In this document: in pieces, positions 34,089 through 42,425 of the stretch
How the letters are laid out: the number at the start of each line of letters is the position of its first letter
How positions within the stretch are numbered: position 1 is the first letter of the stretch
Source of the DNA: Planctomycetota bacterium
GTDB lineage: Bacteria; Planctomycetota; Phycisphaerae; WQYP01
Direction: 5' to 3'
DNA length: 46,875 nucleotides
NCBI GenBank assembly: GCA_021805985.1
Contig: JAJZDN010000026.1
Location: 1-46,875 of the forward strand
The notes under the pieces: model-generated
What the model saw: the letters and a program-made list of their open reading frames with translations, nothing else
Told to the model about the DNA's origin: nothing
Databases searched by the model: none
Program-made: the position numbers and the translations under genes

Positions 34089-35543
34089 ATGTGGTTAAAA
34101 AAGAAAAGTATTGTGCTGGTAATTCTCGCAGCCTCTCTGGCCGGCTGCGTCAATCAGAAAGAGGAAGTCATGCACTACCGCAAGGTGCTGCACAGCAACC
34201 CCGCGACCAGCGTGGCACAACTGATTATTCCACGGCAACTCACGCTGGCGGCAGCGTTGAAACTGGCCAATGACAATAATGAGCAACTGGCGATCGCCGG
34301 GGAGAATTATCTCCAGGCCATGATCGCCAAAGACAAGGCGTTCTCCACCTTTTTGCCCACGGTGGGTGTCAGTGCCCAGGATTTTCAGATGCGGGGGTTT
34401 AACACCGGTGCGCTTCCATCGGGTGTGAATCAATTTTTTCAAACGCATTATTTCAATGCTCCGCTGGAGACGCAGTTAAATATAAATGTCCTGAAAGACG
34501 TCACGGCAATTTCCGCGGCAGGCGCGTATGTTAATCAGCGCAAGGCGCTGCTGTTGGATATGCAATCCAATGTGCTTCTGGAAGTGGCCCAGACCTATTA
34601 CCAGGTGCTTAGCGACCAGCGATCGGTGGCGGTGCTGCGGCAAACTCTGCGGGTGCAACATGCCACCGTCAAGAGCCAGGCCAACAAAGTCAAGGCGGGC
34701 GTGGCCCTGCGGCTTTCGGTGTTGCAATCACAGGCGGATGAAGCCAAGACCCGCGTGCAGCTTACCGAAGCCGAAAACAATGTCGATGCCGGTCGGGCCA
34801 CGCTGGCCTTTCTCATCGGCGCACCCACGCTCAATGGCGCGCAGTTAATCAATGACTTTAATCCGCCCCATCGCATCCCGAATCTGGGCCGTCTGGATCA
34901 ACTGGCGCTGGTAAAGCGACAAGATCTGATTGCCGCCGACGATGCGGTTACTACATCGGAAAGAAATGTTTCGGCAGCCATTGATGAATATTTCCCTTCC
35001 GTGTCGGTTAATTTCAACACATTTTTATATAAACAACAGTTCCCCACCGACAGTTGGTGGAGTGGATTATTTAGCGCCAATTTCCCCATTTTTGAAGGGG
35101 GCATGATCTATCAGAATGTCCGCACCGCCTATTCACAGATGCGCCAGGCCATGCTGCAGCGGCAACTTCTGGCCCGACAAATTATGGAGCAGGTACGCAT
35201 CGCCCGCGCGGACTGGCTTACCAGCGTTCGACTGGTGGCAAACCTTAGGACGGAAATGCTCTCTGCGCAGGCGGCGTATCGTCAGGCCCAGCATTCTTAC
35301 AGCGCCGGAGTGACCACGAACCTGGATGTTATCACCGCCCAGGATTTGGCTCTTTCAGCCCAGTTGGCGTATCAACAGGCCCGGTATGAGGTGCGGGTTC
35401 GAATGTTGAACCTGCTGCGGCAAACCGGCCGGTTCACCTACCCCATGATCGCCCAACTCGCCCGAGCGGCTGCTGATCACAAATCGCCCCGACCGCCCCG
35501 TCCCACTCAAGGGGAAAAAATGGGCCATGGCCAGAGCAACTGA
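34089..35543 (+). CDS. TolC/OprM-type outer-membrane efflux lipoprotein
   Basis: The 484-residue protein supplies the outer-membrane channel for the pump. AGGAG lies 8 nt before the ATG. A signal peptide with lipobox SLAG-C (C20) marks it as a lipoprotein of the OprM/NodT type. Two OEP halves of long helices are seen, for example RKALLLDMQSNVLLEVAQTY and AQHSYSAGVTTNLDVITAQD. It follows the MFS gene by 31 bp and closes the tripartite operon. No terminator with U-tract is evident after it. Confidence 0.92.
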   Translation: MWLKKKSIVLVILAASLAGCVNQKEEVMHYRKVLHSNPATSVAQLIIPRQLTLAAALKLANDNNEQLAIAGENYLQAMIAKDKAFSTFLPTVGVSAQDFQMRGFNTGALPSGVNQFFQTHYFNAPLETQLNINVLKDVTAISAAGAYVNQRKALLLDMQSNVLLEVAQTYYQVLSDQRSVAVLRQTLRVQHATVKSQANKVKAGVALRLSVLQSQADEAKTRVQLTEAENNVDAGRATLAFLIGAPTLNGAQLINDFNPPHRIPNLGRLDQLALVKRQDLIAADDAVTTSERNVSAAIDEYFPSVSVNFNTFLYKQQFPTDSWWSGLFSANFPIFEGGMIYQNVRTAYSQMRQAMLQRQLLARQIMEQVRIARADWLTSVRLVANLRTEMLSAQAAYRQAQHSYSAGVTTNLDVITAQDLALSAQLAYQQARYEVRVRMLNLLRQTGRFTYPMIAQLARAAADHKSPRPPRPTQGEKMGHGQSN

Positions 35544-35902
35544 CCCTTCGAAGCGGGGCCCCATGGTGAGTTCTCGCAAAAAATGTCCTTAATAGCGGGC
35601 CAAATCTTGTTATGCTCATAAATATTCATTAAAATGCGACACTTTGTCCGACAAATCTGACAGGTTGTCCACAATTAGATCAAGAAATATCTACATGTTG
35701 CCGATATAGACATGTATGACGTTGTTGCGCACCAAGTTTGCAATGCGCGCTAAACTTGACTGCGCCATTGATTATTGAGTGGACCGAGACGGAATTTGTT
35801 TCGGATCACCGAATGGAGAGGCTTAAGTCCGGTTTGAAAGCCGCGGCTTATCAGGTGGTCTGCTTTTTTGTTTTAGACGGTGTAAATCCGGGAGAAACAT
35901 AA
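35544..35902. other. Intergenic region with TTGTC palindromes
   Basis: The 359-bp gap upstream of the methyltransferase contains TTGTCCGACAA (perfect 5-bp arms) near 35646 and TTGTCCACAA near 35667, and two ACATGT sites near 35692-35715. These could be operators of an unlinked regulator. No gene or sure promoter was found. Confidence 0.4.
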
Positions 35903-36745
35903 ATGGCTGGCGTTATTAACTCCTCCAAGCTATCGAATTACCCACTGGTCCGGCGCGGTCCAGCGCGGGCTGGTAAGTCGGGAGAACTGCGCATTCCGCA
36001 TGATATTGTTTTGCCCTTGTCCGACCGGTGCAGTCACGAGCTACCCACGCGTCGGGCCCAGGGCGCGAATCAGGGATTCGCCACGGTGAAACGCACGCTT
36101 GTTGGCGGTGAAACAATCGTCGAAATCGGCTGTGGGCACGGATTACAATCCATTGAGATGGCCAAACTTGTCGGACCGCGCGGGCGGCTGGTGAGCATTG
36201 ACAGTTCGCCGGACGCCATCACTGCGGCCAGGCGCAATGCGGCCGACGCAGGCATTAAGAATATTGAATTTCACCTATGCCGTGTCGATAGCGTCCCCTT
36301 GCCGCCGGGCCTGGCGGATTGGATCATCAGCGAAGGAGTATTTTGCCCCAGCTCCGGGAAAATGGCGGTCTTTCGTGAGATGTTCCGTGTGCTGGCACCG
36401 GGCGGGCGAATTCTCATTCATGATATTGCGATTCGCAAATTATTGCCTCCGGAAATAGCGGATTCCATCGCCGCCTTCACCTTCGGCCTAGCCGGTGCCA
36501 TTGAATTATCAAGCTATCGCAAGTTAATGAATTCAACCGGGTTTGATCGTTGCGAGATTACTGAATCTCCCAGCAATTCCCATGTGGAACGATTCTGGGA
36601 TTCCGCAGTGCCCAATCCATCGCGCCAGGTGCAAGCTGTAACTTCGAGCGCGCCGCTGCCGCATCTAACGGGCCAACATTGGCTGCATGAATATGTCGCA
36701 GGCATACGCCTGCAAGCGAGAAAGCCCATGCTGGCCGCTGCGTGA
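35903..36745 (+). CDS. ArsM-like SAM-dependent methyltransferase
   Basis: The 280-residue enzyme has motif I VEIGCGHG (74-80), an acidic end of beta2 in VSIDSSP and FREMFRVLAPGGRILIHD after motif III. The order LPPGLADWIISEGVFCPSSGK, then a region LAGAIELSSYRKLMNSTGFD matches arsenite S-adenosylmethyltransferases, but their conserved cysteines are mostly absent, so arsenic is not a safe substrate. GGAG lies 8 nt upstream of the ATG. No ars genes are nearby. Confidence 0.75.
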   Translation: MAGVINSSKLSNYPLVRRGPARAGKSGELRIPHDIVLPLSDRCSHELPTRRAQGANQGFATVKRTLVGGETIVEIGCGHGLQSIEMAKLVGPRGRLVSIDSSPDAITAARRNAADAGIKNIEFHLCRVDSVPLPPGLADWIISEGVFCPSSGKMAVFREMFRVLAPGGRILIHDIAIRKLLPPEIADSIAAFTFGLAGAIELSSYRKLMNSTGFDRCEITESPSNSHVERFWDSAVPNPSRQVQAVTSSAPLPHLTGQHWLHEYVAGIRLQARKPMLAAA

Positions 36746-36760
36746 GCGTGAGGACGGGGT

Positions 36761-36830
36761 TTAGGAGTTAGAAGTTAGGAGTTAGAAGTTAGAAGTTAGA
36801 ATATTTGGAAGCGCTGCGCGGCTTATTTTG
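36761..36830 (+). repeat. Dispersed heptamer-repeat element, copy D
   Basis: Five (G/A)AGTTAG units are followed by AATATTTGGAAGCGCTGCGC. It has the longest heptamer array in the window. Confidence 0.6.
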
Positions 36831-36978
36831 CTGCTGCACGCGATTGCCACCTGGCTTCTCCCTCCTGTGCCCTACCGCCAGCAGAGCCGGCGGCGTTGTG
36901 GTGGCGGCGAGGCTGTCCTCTTTTGTAACCTGTAAGACCGGGTCGAGCATTCGGCACCTCGTATCTGGCACCTGGCTT

Positions 36979-37064
36979 TCTGCCCTCTACGAAAGCGATG
37001 CGATTCCGAAGCATTCCAACTCCTAACTCCTGCATCCTCGCCACCCCTGTCCCCTGTAACCTCG
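36979..37064 (-). repeat. Dispersed heptamer-repeat element, copy E
   Basis: On the minus strand GGAGTTAGGAGTTGGAATGC leads into a TTCGGAATCGCATCGC stem region. On its outer side CCTGTCCCCTGTAACCTCG (plus strand) matches part of the outer arm of copy B. Confidence 0.55.
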
Positions 37065-37126
37065 ACACCGCATTCGGCAGGTCACGTCCGCTGCACATGT
37101 AAATTGCTATGCGCACACGCCCGCGG

Positions 37127-37849
37127 TCAGGCTTTGCGGGCACCGAAGGCGGCGAATGGGCCGTTTTTATGCAGGATTTCTGCGTCTGAAAAACCTACTT
37201 CTGATAGAAGTTGAATCTGCCAGAGCAACGGCTTGGCGGTATCTTCCGCTTCAATATAGCTGAATACCAAGTCGCGATATTTTTCGCCGGCCGTACCGTC
37301 TTCTTTAAGGCCAGACAGATAGTCCCCATAGCGCCGCCACATGGCTTGCTGCACCATTGGCGAAGAATGTTCGACCAAATCAAAAATCCAGAATGATCCG
37401 CCGGGGCGCAGCCAGCGGAATACGGACGCAAATACCTGATGCCACTGCTGATCAGTTCGCAAATGATGCAGCACCGCCGCCGCCAGAACAACATCAAAAC
37501 TTTCCGGTGCAAATTGCCCCTCGCGCACATCATGTTGCAGGGTTGTCACCCCGCCGGTGGTGGCCACACTGACGCGCTGGCGGGCACGGTCCAGCATAGG
37601 CTGGCTTAAATCCATCAACGTGCAATGCAGATTCGGGATTTTTTGTAAAAGTTTAAGCGTATAGTTGCCGGCACCGCATCCAATATCCAATACACTTCGT
37701 CCCTGCGGAGTAACCGCCGCGGCCGCACTGGTAATTAATTCCAGGCAAAGCGGAGCATCCATGGTAGCCGATTGCCCCGTTTCCAGATTGCTGAAGCGTT
37801 CAACCTCATTATCAAACCGCTGTCGGATTTCGTCGACCGTGGATTTCAT
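37127..37849 (-). CDS. SAM-dependent methyltransferase, unknown substrate
   Basis: The 240-residue class I methyltransferase starts at ATG 37847-37849 with GGAG 8 nt upstream. Motif I is VLDIGCGAGNYT (53-64); AAVLHHLRTDQQW and WLRPGGSFWIFDLVEH follow, as in UbiE/ubiquinone-type and small-molecule enzymes. The frame continues 64 codons upstream into a remnant of a surface protein (see 37850-38094) that I do not count as part of the gene. Substrate unknown. Confidence 0.83.
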   Translation of the reverse strand: MKSTVDEIRQRFDNEVERFSNLETGQSATMDAPLCLELITSAAAAVTPQGRSVLDIGCGAGNYTLKLLQKIPNLHCTLMDLSQPMLDRARQRVSVATTGGVTTLQHDVREGQFAPESFDVVLAAAVLHHLRTDQQWHQVFASVFRWLRPGGSFWIFDLVEHSSPMVQQAMWRRYGDYLSGLKEDGTAGEKYRDLVFSYIEAEDTAKPLLWQIQLLSEVGFSDAEILHKNGPFAAFGARKA

Positions 37850-38094
37850 TACTGCAACTCCATAAATCGCCTCGGTATCATGCGCAGAGTTTAACGCCTG
37901 GGAGCCTGCCCCAGCAATCGCCGCATGGGCTTCCACGGACTCCCGTTTGGCCCATTCTTGATTGATCTTGGGGTCGGTGACGGTCACAGAACAACTCGCG
38001 GAAACCTGCCAGTAGCCCGCAATAAGCGGCGTAAATGTCAACGTCCGCTCGACGATGTTGACGGCTGGGTCGGGCTTATGGAATCAGTATAACT
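37850..38094 (-). pseudogene. Remnant 1 of a surface-protein domain, in frame with the methyltransferase
   Basis: On the minus strand, after a TGA, an open frame reads FHKPDPAVNIVERTLTFTPL, then IAGYWQVSASCSVTVTDPK, ending at INQEW before divergent sequence. It has the look of a beta-sandwich repeat from a large secreted protein. Its first 92 bp (38003-38094) match 39594-39685 at 88 positions. It lacks a start codon of its own. Confidence 0.55.
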
Positions 38095-38193
38095 TCTCGA
38101 CGCCACGGAACCATAGGACGCAACTTTCCCTTCGGAAGACGGGGTTCACAGGACGAAAACGACAGAGTGATCATCCGGCCGATGTCAGGTGAA

Positions 38194-38946
38194 TTATTTT
38201 CCTTTCGCTTTTGGTTGAGTGGCGGCTGGAGTGAACTTCGGATTCGCAACGAAGTAGACGTCCACTCGCCCGGTAAATTTACCATTGCCAGTCTCATAGG
38301 TTTCCGCCCCCCAGATTTCTTGGTCAAATCCGCCACGATAGCGTATGTCCGTGGTGAGAAAACGCCGCAGGGTTGCGTTTCTCACGTTGAAGCGGGTGAC
38401 AACCCGAAGTAGCTTCCCATAAGGAAAAACTATAATCCCGCCCGAGGAGCTATATTCGCCGGCAGGCAAGGGGGGGCCATGGAAATGGACGGCCGGTATC
38501 AACCGCCGGAACACCCTTTTCTCAAGTTGTAAAAAGTTCATGGTTCCGTGGAATGTCAATTTTTTATTCACCGGATATTTGGACCAGTGAAGTACGCGAC
38601 GATCAGCGAAATGTACAATGCCCCTATTCACCGCATCCCGCCATATTTTGGCGTTCGGAAGTTGCGCTTGCAGAAAACGCACGGCCTGCCCAATTGTTGC
38701 GTTGGCAGGAGGTGGAATAACCTCCATACTCCCCATGCCGTAGGAAAATACTCTTCGTCCGGGCCGATAGACATCCTCCCAGGTCCAACGGAACTTTTTC
38801 TGGTCGTAAAGATAGTAAAATAATAAAATCTTTTTTTCCACGGCCGGTTTTGAGTCGGCTGACAACCGGTTTGGGCTTGCCGAACCAAGCGCAACCGCGA
38901 AAACAGTCATCAGCAGCAGCAGTCTGGCGGTAGGTATTTTTAACAT
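38194..38946 (-). CDS. Secreted protein of unknown function
   Basis: The 250-residue product has a signal peptide (about 7-25). AAGGAG lies upstream of the ATG, at somewhat long spacing. The mature protein is basic and aromatic (FYYLYDQKKFRWTWEDVYRP) with repeated short beta-like segments and a lysine-rich end (TQPKAKGK). I recognise no domain. It lies among other secreted proteins of unknown role. Confidence 0.65.
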   Translation of the reverse strand: MLKIPTARLLLLMTVFAVALGSASPNRLSADSKPAVEKKILLFYYLYDQKKFRWTWEDVYRPGRRVFSYGMGSMEVIPPPANATIGQAVRFLQAQLPNAKIWRDAVNRGIVHFADRRVLHWSKYPVNKKLTFHGTMNFLQLEKRVFRRLIPAVHFHGPPLPAGEYSSSGGIIVFPYGKLLRVVTRFNVRNATLRRFLTTDIRYRGGFDQEIWGAETYETGNGKFTGRVDVYFVANPKFTPAATQPKAKGK

Positions 38947-39199
38947 GATAACAGTATCTCCTTATTTCTGTTTCCCGTCCCGTCACGGCCAGATAACCGT
39001 GATTGTACTATTGTTGTAGCTAACCTTCCGACCGACAATACCGGGATCGAGCGTGAAACCTGCGACCTGCACCTGGATATTCTGGGTCACCGATTGCGGG
39101 CTTTGGATCGGCAACCTCGGTAGGCCGAAGGAATCTGCGTGCACCCTTTTTTATTGCACCTTGGTAACCGACCAGGCATACTTTGGGGTACCCCCCCCC

Positions 39200-39526
39200 T
39201 CAGGCACGCCCGGAGGAGCAAAACGGAGAGGCGGTTGGTTCGTCACCATCAGTCGCTGGCTGACGATCCACAACAGCACCGGCGCTTACGCCTTCGGCAG
39301 GATACGCTCGAAGGGGGAGCCAGTCCTCCGCGCAGCACAACGGGCCAATCCGGCCCGCCGCGCAGCTCAGAACATGGTACATGCACCCAAGCAATATCCC
39401 AGAGGAAAGAGTAAAAACCACCAGGGAAACTAATAGCGCGGCCGACTTTGGCCCGATCTTCAAAGAAATCATATACACCGCCGCGATCGCCACGCCGACC
39501 AAGAGGGGAAAGACGATAAAAATCAT
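39200..39526 (-). CDS. Small membrane protein, unknown
   Basis: A 108-residue frame from ATG 39524-39526 has two hydrophobic helices: MIFIVFPLLVGVAIAAVYMI (about 1-20) and a second at about 28-47 (LLVSLVVFTLSSGILLGCMY), then a hydrophilic, Cys-containing tail of low confidence. The ribosome-binding site is weak (GGTGA). It begins directly where remnant 2 of the surface protein ends, in the same frame. Confidence 0.42.
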   Translation of the reverse strand: MIFIVFPLLVGVAIAAVYMISLKIGPKSAALLVSLVVFTLSSGILLGCMYHVLSCAAGRIGPLCCAEDWLPLRAYPAEGVSAGAVVDRQPATDGDEPTASPFCSSGRA

Positions 39527-39685
39527 AGCATCACCGGTTCCGGTCCAAGTTTGATTCGTCTTTGTATCCACAACTGCCACGTCGCACAACCCAAACCTGC
39601 CAGTAGCCCGCAATAAGCGGCGTACATGTCAACGTCCGCTCGACGATGCTGACGGCTGAGTCGGGGTTATGGAATCAGTATAACT
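39527..39685 (-). pseudogene. Remnant 2 of the surface-protein domain
   Basis: On the minus strand FHNPDSAVSIVERTLTCTPL is followed by IAGYWQV, then a frameshift relative to remnant 1, then VVDTKTNQTWTGTGDA. It aligns with remnant 1 over the whole length. A frameshift and the missing start show it is not an intact gene. Confidence 0.55.
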
Positions 39686-39790
39686 GCCCAAGGGCGGCGA
39701 ACCAAAGGAATCCGCCTGCAAGGCTTTTGTATTGCGTTGTTTGCGGCGAACGAAGGAAATTCAATATTGCAGCCGGATTCCGCTGGCATA

Positions 39791-40888
39791 TCACCCCGGG
39801 ATTTTTAGATCCTTGTAAAACCGGGACTGCACACCGACATAAATGATAATCGGAGCCGTTTTCAATCCAGCGCCATGCAGGCGCGCAGCGAATTCGTAGG
39901 GCCCGTACACGGATAGGTCAAACTCTCGGTTCGCCATCAGCGGCCGCCAATAGGTGTAGACAATGCCCGGCTTCAGCGTGTATCTTTTTGCGGGCGGCGG
40001 CCGATTATGTTGGCTAACCAGTAGTTTTCCATAGGCGGTCAGCGGCACGGGCTTGCCGTCAATGGTCTTGATCGTGTGAAATGGCCCGATCATTTTGCGG
40101 CTCGCAAAGTCGATATGCGGGTTTCCGGTGAGGGATATTGTCGCGGCGTGTTTGCCGGCACAGCGGAATAATATCCCCACACGGGCAATTGGATCGGCGG
40201 AACCAGAATCACTTTTCACATACGCAGCCATCTGCACGCTGTGCCAGGCGCTTCCCCAGGTGAATCCGTTGGGCAACTTGGCGGGAACTTCACGTACCGC
40301 CGGTCCGTTGGGTTTATCCTTAGGTGGCAGCACGCGAAACTTGATCACATTACTGACCATGCCCATTCCGGCAAGCTGTGCTTGGTATTTTCCAGGGAGG
40401 CTGAGGTCGAAAATGCGGGAGAGATTAAGCGGCAATGAAAGAGTGTAGCGCCGGCCGGGCATCGCCCCACTGCGCATTTCCGACCCCGCCGGGTGCCTTC
40501 CATATTCGTAAGTTATATTTCGGAGGAGAGCTGTTGGAACGAACGGCATGTTCGGCCCCCAGCACCAAGTCGATGGAAATTCGAATTCTGGTGGTAACAA
40601 GCCCGGTATCAAAATGAAGCCACGACCACCATTAACAACTGTTATCCTGATTTTCAATTCTCTTCCCGATACGGCGTGATCGGTACCTGTGATAATCAGA
40701 TTCGCGCCACGCGATGATTTTGGTTTTAACGGAGAAGGAGGGATCACTGGACCCGCTGCCCACACGTTGCGCGTGCAATAGAACCCCGTACTTAACACCA
40801 GCATGGCAATCACGGAACGCGGAAATGGGCGGGTTCCCAACAGGCTGGCTAAAGACCACCTCTGGTTAGTATTGGATGGTTCTAACAT
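39791..40888 (-). CDS. Secreted protein, tandem paralog 1
   Basis: The 365-residue product starts at ATG 40886-40888 with AAGGAA 9 nt upstream. A hydrophobic stretch near 25-45 (AMLVLSTGFYC) is a late signal peptide ending near VWAAG. The mature protein resembles an Ig-like/intracellular-proteinase-inhibitor type beta fold: LKIRITVVNGG, FPSTWCWGPNMPF, DLSLPGKYQAQLAGMGMVSN, VIKFRVLPPKDKP and a closing YGPYEFAARLHGAG with IIIYVGVQ. The same order is found in the gene at 41220-42425, so the two are tandem duplicates. Function unknown; I infer extracellular binding or inhibition. Confidence 0.72.
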   Translation of the reverse strand: MLEPSNTNQRWSLASLLGTRPFPRSVIAMLVLSTGFYCTRNVWAAGPVIPPSPLKPKSSRGANLIITGTDHAVSGRELKIRITVVNGGRGFILIPGLLPPEFEFPSTWCWGPNMPFVPTALLRNITYEYGRHPAGSEMRSGAMPGRRYTLSLPLNLSRIFDLSLPGKYQAQLAGMGMVSNVIKFRVLPPKDKPNGPAVREVPAKLPNGFTWGSAWHSVQMAAYVKSDSGSADPIARVGILFRCAGKHAATISLTGNPHIDFASRKMIGPFHTIKTIDGKPVPLTAYGKLLVSQHNRPPPAKRYTLKPGIVYTYWRPLMANREFDLSVYGPYEFAARLHGAGLKTAPIIIYVGVQSRFYKDLKIPG

Positions 40889-41205
40889 GTTTTTCGTTCC
40901 TTAGAAATAACGTAAAAACTGGCCCGTAAAAACTGGTCCAATCGTATTGCGCGGAAAAGTCACCTTCCGGCACACCCGAGGGTGAATTATAGTTGGCCGA
41001 AAGGTTTGCTGTGGCCGGTTTATTAACTTCGACAGGATTGGGCGAAAATGATCCCATGTTCGCTGTCACCATCACCGGCCCCGCGTCGGTCAGTGGCATG
41101 GCGACGCGTGCCACCAGCAGTAGCACGACAGCAGCACCTGCCGCCGCACTGGACCATCGCAGCGTGCCGCCGTGGAAGTGTGGGAGCCGAAACGCGGGAT
41201 GGGAT
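40889..41205 (-). pseudogene. N-terminal fragment of a surface protein
   Basis: On the minus strand, after a TGA near 41205, a frame without its own clear start reads FRLPHFHGGTLRW, a hydrophobic helix AAVVLLLVARVAMPL, then VTANMGSFSPNPVEVNKPAT and GDFSAQYDW before it ends in unrelated sequence. A 15-bp tandem duplication (CCCGTAAAAACTGGC-like) lies at about 40911-40940. It looks like the beginning of a protein whose later parts are remnants 1 and 2. Confidence 0.45.
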
Positions 41206-41219
41206 CACCGCTGCTCACG

Positions 41220-42425
41220 CTATCTGACCCCGTGCTTCTTTTTCCAGGCGGCCAGCCAGCGGTTAAACAGGGGCATGTTATAAGCCCGCGGCTGCACGCC
41301 GACGTAAATAGTCATCACTCCAGTGTGCAGACGTGTGTTGGCCAGACGCGTGGAAAACTTGTACGGCCCAGGAACCGACAGATCATACCGGCGGTTTAAC
41401 AGTAGCGGCCGCCAGTACTCGTAGAGTTTTCCCACCCCAAGCGTGTAGGTGTGCCAGCGAAGGTGCCCACTATGTTCCTTCGCTATCCGCTTGCCGTATG
41501 CCGTTAAGGGCACGGGCTGATTGTTGATGCGACGGTAAAGAGGTCCCAAGTGAGCGCTATTGCCAAAACACGGCCCCACCGTGCGGCAATGCGCGAAATC
41601 CAATTCGGGGTTGCCAGTAAGGCGGATGGTTCGCGCGCTATGGGCCACATTGCGGAAGAAAAGATGGACTCGGATTGTCCGATTTCCGTTAGGATCAAAC
41701 TTGACATACGCAGCAATCTGCAGGCCGCCATGAATGCCTCCCCACACCGTGGTGAACCTTGGAGCCTTCCCGGGGTACCGTGTAATCGCCGGGCCAGGGG
41801 GTTTGTTATTGGGCGGCAGCACCTGGAATTTGATCACGTTGCTAACCATCCCCATGCCGGCAAGCTGGGCTTCATACTTCCCGGGAACACTGAGATCGAA
41901 AATGTGCGAGAAATCAATCGGATCTGCAGAATATGACTGATTAGGGCTGATTCCCTCGCGGACAGCAGACCCCGGCGACGGACTGCGAAATGTTGCGCCC
42001 ACGAAGCGAAGCAAGCTCGCCGGCGACAAATTCTCCGGCCCCCAGCACCATGTGCCAGGAAATATGCTCCATGATGGAAAGGAATCCCCTCTTCCAATGA
42101 AAAGAGGCCGCACCGTTCTGTTGGTAATGGTAATCTTCAGGCGCACCTCTTCACCTGTCACGGAATGCTGGTCCGCCGAAATCCGCAATATCACCCCATT
42201 CGCCGGGTGTGCCGGCATTGGTCTGGTCGGAATATGTGGTGCCGCCCACGCCGGTGATTGTATTTCCGTTGCTAAGTCTTTACCCAACCCAGTACGAATG
42301 TACAACGAAAGTGAAATGACCGATATAAGTCCTATCCATTTCCAAAACCGGTGGATACGCATCTCCGGCGTCCGCTTCCTCGGTCCTATTTGCCACGTAC
42401 TATCAGTTTTGTATTCCATTAACAT
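41220..42425 (-). CDS. Secreted protein, tandem paralog 2
   Basis: The 401-residue product starts at ATG 42423-42425 with GGAG 8 nt upstream. A signal anchor lies at about 27-46. Conserved blocks shared with paralog 1 are LKITITNRT, GTWCWGPE, DLSVPGKYEAQLAGMGMVSN, VIKFQVLPPNNKP, PVPLTAYGK, YEYWRPLL and GPYKFSTRL with MTIYVGVQ. It has 36 residues more, largely an N-terminal extension and a basic tail (AWKKKHGVR). The paralogs are separated by the surface-protein fragment 40889-41205. Function unknown. Confidence 0.74.
   Translation of the reverse strand: MLMEYKTDSTWQIGPRKRTPEMRIHRFWKWIGLISVISLSLYIRTGLGKDLATEIQSPAWAAPHIPTRPMPAHPANGVILRISADQHSVTGEEVRLKITITNRTVRPLFIGRGDSFPSWSIFPGTWCWGPENLSPASLLRFVGATFRSPSPGSAVREGISPNQSYSADPIDFSHIFDLSVPGKYEAQLAGMGMVSNVIKFQVLPPNNKPPGPAITRYPGKAPRFTTVWGGIHGGLQIAAYVKFDPNGNRTIRVHLFFRNVAHSARTIRLTGNPELDFAHCRTVGPCFGNSAHLGPLYRRINNQPVPLTAYGKRIAKEHSGHLRWHTYTLGVGKLYEYWRPLLLNRRYDLSVPGPYKFSTRLANTRLHTGVMTIYVGVQPRAYNMPLFNRWLAAWKKKHGVR

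Larger units (their letters stand above)
36746..37126. other. Intergenic region filled by two facing repeat copies
   Basis: The 381-bp convergent gap contains copy D (plus orientation, 36761-36830) and copy E (minus orientation, 36979-37064) of the heptamer element, with GGCACC-type units between them. No gene was found. Confidence 0.6.
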
